From: JBMNUL01 sp050946255
GTDB lineage: Bacteria; Actinomycetota; Coriobacteriia; Coriobacteriales; CADBOM01
Direction of reading: 5' to 3'
Length of the DNA: 17,959 bases
Assembly: GCA_050946255.1 (NCBI GenBank)
Contig: JBMNUL010000040.1
Location: 1-17,959 of the forward strand
This document shows, one piece after another, positions 6,648-15,200 of the stretch. The position numbers were made by a program, and so were the translations under genes. The first letter of the stretch is position 1. Each line of letters opens with the position of its first letter. Below the pieces are notes generated by a model. That model made no database searches. It had not been told where the DNA came from and saw only the letters and a program-made list of their open reading frames with translations.

Positions 6648-9600
6648 ATGAAGAAGGTACCAAATAAAAACATTCGCGACATCATATCTAAGAGCAAGCG
6701 CAGGAAGAAAATCGCGAAGATTTGCGGAGTCTTGTGCGCGTTCGTGCTGGTCGGCACGCTTGTGGGAACCGCTGCCTCTGGTTTCACTCTCACTGGTGGC
6801 GAAGAAGCCGATGAGGTCGGCGTGGTCCTGAGCGACGATACCAGCGCCACTACAGACGATACGAGTGCAACCACTGACGATAGCGCCACCATAAATATGG
6901 ACAACGCTAGTGACAGTGCAACCACTTCCGATGAGACCGACTCCAGCACGGCTGTCGAGACTCAGGAGGAGTGGGAGAAGACCGTCGCAGACGTCGAGCT
7001 TCTCAACGATCCGGCCCATGACGTGGTCGCCGTGGCTCAGAGCCAGTACGGCACTTCCGAGGTCGAGAGCGATACAGGGACTTCAGCTAACGGCGTTGAG
7101 GGGCATTGGAGCCGCTATGGCGCCTTTGCGGGAGATCCTTATGGATCGCAGCCGCAAGGGTTCATCAGCTTCGTACTCTACTATTCGCAGGACGAGGACG
7201 TGCCTGCCCCCGACATCAACGAGAGCATAGATGCTTGGGTTTCCAATGTGTCCGAGGCTGACAGCACCCTCGTCGCTGAGGGCGATGGCACGATGCCGAC
7301 GGTTGGCAGCTTCGTTGTGCTCGACCTCGATGGAGACGGGAGTGGCGATAATATCGGCGTAGTCGAGCTGATCGCCGAGCCTGGTACCGAGGCCCCGACT
7401 GCCGATGAGGATGCAGAACTCAACTACGTCGCGCAGCGCGACGCCAACGAATCTGGTTCTGCCAGAATGCAGGTTATCGTGGTCACCAATGGAAAGGTGA
7501 CCCGCGAGAGCTTTGCGGCTGATGGTGGCAACATCCTTTGGACCGTGAGCCCGGTTCACGTTGATGAAAGTGCCACGACCGAGGATGCCACAACTTCCGA
7601 TGAGAGCACGGATACCTCCACAGATGCAACCGCCACTGAGGCGAGCTCCACTGATACCACTGACACTTCTGCAGAGAGCGGAGTCAGCTCCACGACCTCA
7701 GCTGCCAAGTCTTCTGTTGCAACATACGCCAGCACGCTCAGCGACACCACCGCTACGACGAACGTTCATGATAGCGATAAGAACATGTTTGCGCTTCGAA
7801 AAGGCGTTGTGGAGACTGGTACATACTTCACGGATAAAGCTAGCACTACTGATGGGGTCACCAAGGTTCCCGTCACTTCCAACGATGACCAGTCCGGCAG
7901 GGAGAGTTTTTTGCTTCCCAAGGACACCACCGCGAACAGCACAGAGAAAACGTATGTGGTCTTTTACGTTGCTCTTGTCAACGATGGTAGCGATAATCTC
8001 TATTTGAGCGATATTCAGGACGTTTGTTACAGCTCTGATGTGATGAAGGTTACCGGTGGCACCGAGTTCTTTGGTAATGTCACTACGGGAGGTTTCGAAT
8101 TCCTCGGTGGATACGTTGGAGAGAACTCCAACGGGCACAGCAGCACCATCGTCACGTCAGTCAATGATGAAACCTACTCTGATTGGGGAAGTACTGGCAA
8201 CCTTCCGTTTACCGTTATCGGGTCAATGGACTCATACACTGCAAAGAACTGCGGAGTTCATGCGTACACAGGGTCCGATGGCCATATCTATTTCAAGATC
8301 GACAACACCTATTCAAGTGCTCCTGGTGGAGACCAGAAAGATCACACGGGTGAGGACGGAGCCCTCAGCCATGATACCAATGGGTATTATCTACAACCTG
8401 GAGAGTATCTTGGATTCTCCTATGTGGCACTATCCAACAACGCCGAGCATTCAAATTTGGCAAACGTTGTGGCAATGCCTGTTTCCAGCGACCTCAACGT
8501 CATCGATGCTCCAGAGGTGTCTGTCATATCCACTGATTTCAACGGTGAGAATGCCAACGATGACGATAGAGACAATATCAAGGTTGCCGGTGTAGGCATT
8601 GGCAGCGCTGCCTTAACAGGTAGTACGTTGCCATATACCGTAAAGGTTCAGGACCCCAACGACTCTACAGAAAATGGTTATCTAGATGATTTGGGTCTTA
8701 CCACTTCGAGTTCGAACACCTATCTTGTTTCCGGTGTGGGGCTCAACGGTCCGTTGACTATTCCCGGCGTGACCAAGGAGGCTACTGCCAAGACACACGA
8801 TGGAGTTACTACCCAGAATCCGGATTACGTTGCTCCAGGTGACACCGTGGAGTGGACGATTACCGCGACAAATGACGGGCAAGTCCCAATCACCAGCTTC
8901 ACGATCACGGATGTCACCCCACTTAACTATGCTTTCGTCGGAAATCTGGATTACAAATCGAGCGATGGAAAAACATACAGGATATTGCAGTTCAACACTT
9001 GGACATCTACTATGTCTCTTCCTTACGACTCTCCAAATAAGACGACTCGACAAGCCATAGTGAAAACCGGATATGACCCCAGCAGTGATAGCTTCACTGG
9101 GTCGAAGTATATCCTATTTGATAATGCGGTAACGATTACGGGTGTCAACATAGAGAATAGCGAAGATACCAAGGAATTTGAGATTGTCTTCAACAACAGG
9201 ACTAGCCTTAGGGAAGTCTGCGATTATGACACTATTAATAAAACTTATTATGGTGACTACCTCTCTATTGATGTAACGCCTTCTGGTGAGACACTAGATG
9301 AGAACCTTACCGATGAGGACAATAAGCCTCAGCTCATCGTGCACACGAAGGCCACCGATAATCTGTCGACGGGTACTGGCACAGACGGTGAGCATATCCA
9401 GAACCATGTCGTCAACTACGGCGCAGTGACTCCACTCAGTGTTGGAATGGATACAGAGGGTCTTGTACATGGACACAGCGGTTCTTTGGTGCATAGAAAA
9501 TCCAGTAAGGATTATGAATATTATGCGGCTATAGACGAGGACAAATTGACCGTCTATGACAGCGATCCCGTCGTGACTTCAAACAAGACAATTTCCCAGG

Positions 9601-10994
9601 ATACTGCTTCTGCCTCCTCTGATTCGGCGAACAATTACATGGATATAGATCCCAACAAGACGTTCACATACACGCTGGAGGCAGACGTATCAGATGTTCA
9701 GGGCATGAGTGGGTTTACTTTCATTGATGCTTTGCCAAGCTATGAGAATGATAGTTCGTCGGCCACATACGATAGCTATTTGTTTAATGGTCTGCTCCGT
9801 AACAGCGACATCACCGTTGGGTTTGCCAGCAATCCAAATGTTAGGATTAAATACCAAGATTCATCGGGAAATTGGGTAACTATCGACGAAAGTGACTACG
9901 GTACAGATGAATTTGATGTTGATATTAAATACAGTACTGAGACCGATTATGATTATTGGCTAACATATTACAAATGGAAAGCAGATCCCGATAAAAACCC
10001 TGCGCCTGACACGGAACCAGACTCTTCCCCCACCTCCACAACTGTCACCGCCACTAGGGATTCTGACAAATACATGTATTACTACGACATCACCGGTGGG
10101 TCACGTTCCATCTATGTGCATGTAAACAATTTGCCAGATAACGTCTCCAAGGTCCGTGTGCTGTTCGATGCAGAGGTCCCAACTATATATCAGGAAACTG
10201 GAATAGCTTGGAATTCATTCGGATACACCATTACGACAGATGATGGGGATTGCTACTATGGAGATTCTGAAGTGGCGGGAGCCAGGGTCTACAACACGTG
10301 GATTGCTCGAATTGGAAAGATTCCGCAGACAGTAGTTACCGACCTTGACACTCTTGAATATGGCAATGTCGTAAGAGTTGGAGAAGTTTACGACGGCACA
10401 GACGGTGAACATGCGGAGACCACGGATCAACGTATGATAATGCTCGCGGGCATTTATGCGTACCGCCATGTGGATGTATTCGGCGAGGCGGTTATCGGCT
10501 TGTATTCGCCAAGTTCTGGCGAACAGATGTCTCAAGATGAGTACGACAGCTATGTTGCTAACTATGGCTTGGACAAAACTTATGCCCCGATGACAATCGA
10601 GAGAGATGGGACGACCTATTACCTCTACAAGATTGACAAAACAAATCATACCAATAACGGAACCACTAATCAGACAGTATTTCCTGTCGCAATTTTCGAA
10701 AATTTGACGCAGGAGAAATACCTCGTCAAGGAGCTCAAGGCGCCAGAAGGATATTCTATATCCAGAACCAAGGAGAAGCTGATCACTAGGGAAACCAGCA
10801 GCTATTATCCTGGAGACCCCTGCTCTGATGCGGCTGACGATTTCTTCTCCGATTCAGCGGGAGAGGAACTTCCCGGTGAACTTCCAGGCACAGGTTCGTT
10901 CGGAATTGTACCGTTCATCGTCGGTGGTCTGGCGATAATGGGCGTAGCAGGGTTTGGGTTGTACAAGCGGAAGCAAGGTAGAGACAATGGATGA
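6648..10994 (+). CDS. Large pilus adhesin with inactive CHAP-like domain, LPGTG-anchored
   Basis: 1448 residues. A basic N-terminus and hydrophobic segment 23-46 form the signal sequence. Asp/Ser/Thr repeats (60-105) lead to a CHAP-like domain at about 118-300: TRYGAWYGDPYGDWCAMF of active relatives (from memory) appears as SRYGAFAGDPYGSQPQGF, and ADHVGIVE as GDNIGVVE. The catalytic Cys and His positions are thus Pro169 and Asn235. A Ser/Thr linker (about 303-375) follows, then a long all-beta region including a DUF11-like part around 700-780 and a pilin D2-like part around 985-1050 (PNKTFTYTLEADV, FTFIDALP). The C-terminal CnaB domain has E-box YLVKELKAPEGY (Glu1362). Sorting signal is LPGTG (1412-1416), hydrophobic span, KRK. 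ATG 6648 is 1 nt after the previous stop with GAGG 8 nt upstream. It is likely the tip adhesin; the ligand is unknown. Confidence 0.88.
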   Translation: MKKVPNKNIRDIISKSKRRKKIAKICGVLCAFVLVGTLVGTAASGFTLTGGEEADEVGVVLSDDTSATTDDTSATTDDSATINMDNASDSATTSDETDSSTAVETQEEWEKTVADVELLNDPAHDVVAVAQSQYGTSEVESDTGTSANGVEGHWSRYGAFAGDPYGSQPQGFISFVLYYSQDEDVPAPDINESIDAWVSNVSEADSTLVAEGDGTMPTVGSFVVLDLDGDGSGDNIGVVELIAEPGTEAPTADEDAELNYVAQRDANESGSARMQVIVVTNGKVTRESFAADGGNILWTVSPVHVDESATTEDATTSDESTDTSTDATATEASSTDTTDTSAESGVSSTTSAAKSSVATYASTLSDTTATTNVHDSDKNMFALRKGVVETGTYFTDKASTTDGVTKVPVTSNDDQSGRESFLLPKDTTANSTEKTYVVFYVALVNDGSDNLYLSDIQDVCYSSDVMKVTGGTEFFGNVTTGGFEFLGGYVGENSNGHSSTIVTSVNDETYSDWGSTGNLPFTVIGSMDSYTAKNCGVHAYTGSDGHIYFKIDNTYSSAPGGDQKDHTGEDGALSHDTNGYYLQPGEYLGFSYVALSNNAEHSNLANVVAMPVSSDLNVIDAPEVSVISTDFNGENANDDDRDNIKVAGVGIGSAALTGSTLPYTVKVQDPNDSTENGYLDDLGLTTSSSNTYLVSGVGLNGPLTIPGVTKEATAKTHDGVTTQNPDYVAPGDTVEWTITATNDGQVPITSFTITDVTPLNYAFVGNLDYKSSDGKTYRILQFNTWTSTMSLPYDSPNKTTRQAIVKTGYDPSSDSFTGSKYILFDNAVTITGVNIENSEDTKEFEIVFNNRTSLREVCDYDTINKTYYGDYLSIDVTPSGETLDENLTDEDNKPQLIVHTKATDNLSTGTGTDGEHIQNHVVNYGAVTPLSVGMDTEGLVHGHSGSLVHRKSSKDYEYYAAIDEDKLTVYDSDPVVTSNKTISQDTASASSDSANNYMDIDPNKTFTYTLEADVSDVQGMSGFTFIDALPSYENDSSSATYDSYLFNGLLRNSDITVGFASNPNVRIKYQDSSGNWVTIDESDYGTDEFDVDIKYSTETDYDYWLTYYKWKADPDKNPAPDTEPDSSPTSTTVTATRDSDKYMYYYDITGGSRSIYVHVNNLPDNVSKVRVLFDAEVPTIYQETGIAWNSFGYTITTDDGDCYYGDSEVAGARVYNTWIARIGKIPQTVVTDLDTLEYGNVVRVGEVYDGTDGEHAETTDQRMIMLAGIYAYRHVDVFGEAVIGLYSPSSGEQMSQDEYDSYVANYGLDKTYAPMTIERDGTTYYLYKIDKTNHTNNGTTNQTVFPVAIFENLTQEKYLVKELKAPEGYSISRTKEKLITRETSSYYPGDPCSDAADDFFSDSAGEELPGELPGTGSFGIVPFIVGGLAIMGVAGFGLYKRKQGRDNG

Positions 10995-11682
10995 TTCGTC
11001 AAACGCGAATGCCGAAGTGCAGGAGAAAGGCGCGGAAGGCAAGCGTTCTGGCGAGTCCAAGAGAAAAAACGGCGGGCGCACGCATCATGTCAGGAAGGCG
11101 GTTAGAATCGCCATTCTGGTAATCGGTGCGGCGCTCGCCGTGATTGTTATAACGGGCCTTGTGATGCTTGTGAGGTGGGTAGTGCTCTCCAACCAGGCCA
11201 GCAGCGAGAACGCCGCTATTCTCGAGCTGGTGGAGGCTCAGATGCCGAGTACTGCCTCGTTGCCCACATGGGATCCTGATTCTGGTCCGCTCACTGCCGT
11301 GGATGTGAACGGTGAATCGTTTGTTGGAGTGCTCGAAATACCATGGTCCAACTCGAAGCTTCCGGTTAAAGCCGCCTGGGTAGATGGAGACTTATCGCCT
11401 GGGGTCTACTCTGGAACTCCAAGTCACAACGATTTGGTGATTGGAGGTCCGAATCTTAACGGGGTGTTCGGTGGAATAGAGACGATTCCCGACAAGCAGG
11501 CGATTTCGTTCACTGATATGGAGAACCGCACATACAACTTCTTCGTCGTTGCTGCGGAGACCCTGCCGGCATCAGAATTGGATACGGTCGACGATGACCC
11601 AAGTGACTGGGATCTCACCTTGTTTTGTTCCTCTCCAAGTGGAACGCAGATAGAGATACTTAGGCTTGCATCGACTTTCTAA
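10987..11682 (+). CDS. Sortase-fold membrane protein lacking the catalytic triad (pseudosortase)
   Basis: 231 residues. The charged cytoplasmic N-terminus is followed by one membrane span (about 39-66) and an extracellular domain that follows the class B/D sortase pattern: GVLEIPW, LPVKAAWVDGDL, GTPSHNDLVIGGPNLNGVFGGI, a segment resembling 'GD.V.FTD..G..Y', and WDLTLFCSSPSG. Active relatives read VIAGHN..HFG and DLTLFTC....R (recalled). In gapless alignment the His becomes Pro155, the Cys becomes Ser215 (with a Cys one place earlier, 214) and the Arg becomes Ile222. Arg226 is the only nearby arginine. Start ATG 10987 overlaps the adhesin stop by 8 nt, with AAGG 8 nt upstream, so the two are coupled. 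It may act as assembly chaperone, anchor or non-catalytic partner of the adhesin. A shifted active site using Cys214 cannot be excluded. Confidence 0.82.
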   Translation: MDDSSNANAEVQEKGAEGKRSGESKRKNGGRTHHVRKAVRIAILVIGAALAVIVITGLVMLVRWVVLSNQASSENAAILELVEAQMPSTASLPTWDPDSGPLTAVDVNGESFVGVLEIPWSNSKLPVKAAWVDGDLSPGVYSGTPSHNDLVIGGPNLNGVFGGIETIPDKQAISFTDMENRTYNFFVVAAETLPASELDTVDDDPSDWDLTLFCSSPSGTQIEILRLASTF

Positions 11683-11731
11683 TTTTCTTTCTTTCAGTGC
11701 AAGACTGGATATTGGAAAGGGCCTGTGGGTA

Positions 11732-11997
11732 GGCCTGTAGGTCGGGGGGTTGAGCGCGCTCCGATTGGCGCCACCGTAGTACTACAAGCCTGCAGGTCGG
11801 GTTCGAGTAATGCACGACTGGGTTATACCACAGCCACGCTAGGTCGGCAGGTGGGGGTTGAGCGCGGCTTATCCGATGACAGCGCAGCAAGGGTATGCCA
11901 CCAGGCTTGAAATTCACAGCCACGCTAGGCCAGCAGGTCGGGGGATTGAGCGCGCTCCGACTGGCGTCACCGTAGCTACTACAAGCCCACATGTCGG
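11732..11997. repeat. Degenerate intergenic repeat array (two 70-bp copies plus fragments)
   Basis: 11732-11800 and 11928-11997 are about 87% identical over 70 columns with a single 1-nt gap. A third, truncated copy of the core (GGTCGGCAGGTGGGGGTTGAGCGCGG) lies at about 11842-11867. A 15-bp exact repeat, CACAGCCACGCTAGG, is at 11829-11843 and 11915-11929. The block is GC-rich between AT-rich flanks, and open frames on both strands are short and repeat-driven, so it is non-coding. It sits between the pilus operon and the next transcription unit; 11683-11731 and 11998-12111 show nothing else I can name, and I see no clear terminator for the pilus operon. Confidence 0.8.
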
Positions 11998-12111
11998 GAA
12001 GAGTGCGGCCTGGGATGATAGCGTAGCTATGGAAAACCCGCAGGTGAGAGCGCTGTTTTTTCTTTGTATAAGCGCGATGATAATTCCAGCTATTTCTCCA
12101 ATATAAACAGG

Positions 12112-12137
12112 TAAATAAATATAATCATATTTATTTA
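12112..12137. promoter_or_regulatory. Perfect 11-bp AT-only inverted repeat upstream of the thioester adhesin promoter
   Basis: TAAATAAATAT (12112-12122) and ATATTTATTTA (12127-12137) are exact inverted repeats around AATC. It lies about 65 nt upstream of the -10 element of the next gene. An all-A/T stem is a weak RNA hairpin, so a protein-binding site is more likely (inference). Confidence 0.6.
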
Positions 12138-12181
12138 GTAGCATTTACTGGGGTAATCGAAAAGCTGAAAAAATAAATCTA

Positions 12182-12209
12182 TAGAACATTACATTTATTT
12201 TGTTATAAT
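12182..12209 (+). promoter_or_regulatory. Extended -10 promoter for the thioester adhesin
   Basis: TGTTATAAT (12201-12209) is a perfect extended -10 (TG, one base, TATAAT). The -35 region is poor (TAGAAC at 12182-12187, 16-nt spacing), as is common for extended -10 promoters. The start site would be near 12216, giving a 5' leader of about 60 nt. The gene therefore has its own promoter, separate from the pilus operon. Confidence 0.7.
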
Positions 12210-12277
12210 CCAGTAAGCCATAGTTTATTCTTAGCTATAGTTTTTCTTTTGAACGGTTTTTGAATGTGGGGGTTGCA

Positions 12278-15200
12278 ATGGGGAGTACATTTGTCCCGCA
12301 GCATCTGCGGGGAAGGATAGGTGCAGCTTTTTACAAAGTCTTTCTGGTATTTTGTGCAGTGGTTCTGTTGTTGGGGATTGCTTTGCCCACCAATACTGCG
12401 TATGCAGATGATGATGTGAGCAATAATTCAGAAGCTCCATACCCGAACTACAATGCGGGTGATGACTATATCGAACGATTGGGCATCGAGCCCACCTATC
12501 ACGTCAATTCGCCCTCGAGCACTCGGCTCAATGTCCTCGACGAGATTGCTGATGGCAAAGTGCAACGCGGTAACTACGTGTTTGCCAAGACCGATGAGCA
12601 GGCTTTGGAAAAGGGATTCGACATCAGGGGCGATGTCGACAACATAGATGACACCTACCTCGTGAACGAAGACAATACCCAGCTCCGCAAGCTCATAATC
12701 AAGACAGACAGCGGCACCCTGCCTTACTATGTCCGACATACCGAGATCGTCCCCGCGGGAGACGAGCCTTCGGTTGAGGGCGTGAGCCGCTATGTCGTGG
12801 ATGAGAATCTCTCGTTTGTGGAACCGGGGGAGGGGAGCTCCACCACTGCTCCTGGCACCTATTTGTCGCTAGGTGAATCGAACCTGAGCCCTTCATACCG
12901 GTTCGACCCCGATTCGGAAAAGGGTCCCGATCTAAATGAAAGCTATCTCGACAGCACCGGGACCGCCACGGTGTACCTGATGCCTGTTGACACGACAGAC
13001 GAGGATGGCAACGCAACGCACGATTGGTACTGGTGCACCAACCCCACTGCAGCCGCTCCCATGACCAACAGCTATTATTACGAATTGCCCTTCGAGCTGT
13101 CTCCCCAGACTCAGTATGACAGCGGCAAAGAGGTCATGTACCTCATGAACACGGTGCTCGAGAACGCCGGCCTGAATGATACGAACACTGAGGCCGAAGC
13201 ACATTCGAGCACGACCGGGCTTCCCAACCTCAAGGTTGCCTACCAGGCTCTCCGCAGCGAGTACATCAAGGCTCTGAGCGCCAGCAGCAGCTCAACTGAG
13301 AAAACCGCGCTCGACCCCAACATCACGTATGGTCAGCTGCACGATAAGCTCATGACTCTCCTCGAGGGCGGCACAATCGCCGAGGGAACCATCTATGAGC
13401 AGACGATAACTGCACAGACCGACGATTACTCTGCCGACAACGTCCCCGATCTCTCTAGCACTGGATATTGGGAGGCGGCACATGTAAGCGTCCTGGGCAT
13501 CGAGTATGCATTCCTCAGCTACCTCCAGGGTTGGCCCATGGACGGCATGGACGTTTTCCAGGGTGGTACAAATAGAATAATTTTGGGCTTTGTCGAGAAT
13601 AACACCCGCACTTACGGCGCGCGTGCGATGGCTCGTATTTTGGTGGCTTATGCCGAAGCCGCACGTGACAATGGGCTGCTGGACAGCGTGAATGCAAACG
13701 CCACGTTCGATCTGACGACAAGCGATGTCACAAGAGCAGATGGCACCACGACCGTGACGGTCAAGCCCGATACGACGAACGTCTCGAGTCTATCGTTTGA
13801 GTTCCCGAGCGGGGTTACCGTCGAATCCATGACCAATGGCGGGGAAAGTGTTACCCCGAGCAGCACCTCGACAGATGACAGCGGTGTGACCACGTATACC
13901 TTCTCGGATAGTTCGAGCTTCCCCGATACCATTGAGCTATCAGCGGCGACGACGGACGAGAACATCCTGCGCGATGACGTGCTGTTCACTGCGGTCGGTT
14001 CGACCAAGACCGTCGCGAAGACATTCGTCAACTCCAACGATCTCTACCAGGACTCGACGACTGGACACTGGGTTGTGCGTGAGTTCGTGCGTGCAAACGA
14101 CCCTACCAGCTCTTCCTCGTCTACTGACAAGACCGGGCAAGAGATGAGCCAGTCAGTGTTCAAGTTCACTCCTGAATATCAGTCGCTACATGCGCGCATC
14201 AACCTGACCGCTCTTTCTGAAGATACAGGTTCGATATCTGTCCAGAAGGTGTGGAGCAACGTCGATACTGATGATCGAGGAACCGTCGAGTTCACGCTTT
14301 ACCAGAATGGCACCAGCACGGGCCGTGTCCTCTCTCTTGACGGTACCGCCGATACGAACACCTCCGCCTATCAGTATGAGGATTCGGCTTGGCATGGCGT
14401 GTTCACCAATCTTGACAAGACTGATGATAATGGCGATGCCTACACCTACACTGTCGTAGAGTCCACGGACAGCGGTAGTTGGGATTTGACCGACACTCAG
14501 GAGGCAACGACATACACCGATGAATCCACGACGGTAGAAGGCAGCTACATAGGTGATGCTACGGAAATATCCGGCAGCTCTTTCTACGACGCGACTATCA
14601 CCGATGAGGAAGCCACCGTTGTGTACTGCCTCGATCCCACCAAGGCATGGCCGAACAACACCACATACAGCTCCAAGGTCATCAATGTGATGAACGATGA
14701 GCTGCAGTCGCTGCTGAGTAGCTCGAGCTCCACATTGAAGGACGACCTTCTTAGCGTCATCTACAATGGTTATTCCACCGATGCGGCCGGCATCCAAGAC
14801 ACCTACGGTCTTACAGATACGGAATTCAAGGAAGTCACCCAGGCGGCGGTGTGGAGGTATGTGCAGCCAGACACCTGGTCGACCGCACCCTCAGAATTTT
14901 CTACCGACATGCAGCAGGCATTCTATGCTCTGATCGGCGAGGACAATACTGAGAACGTCACTTTGGCAACTCCTCCGGATGGATATGCTCTCACGGTATA
15001 CGAGAGTTCGGACAGCACCTATCAGGACATGCTGAGCGCGGTTCTGGTGACGTCAGACACGTGGCAATTCACCAACACCGGTGTGGATACCTATGACATC
15101 GATTTCTCCAAGGTGGATGCTGGTGGAAACGAGCTCTCCGGAGCATCAATAACGATTCTGGACTCCGACGGTGACGAGGTGGCCTCTTGGACCAGCACTG

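Noticed and set aside
11660..11992. Minus-strand and plus-strand frames in the repeat array after the pseudosortase
   Set aside because: They consist of the repeated DNA, overlap one another and the end of the pseudosortase gene, and have no RBS or known motif.
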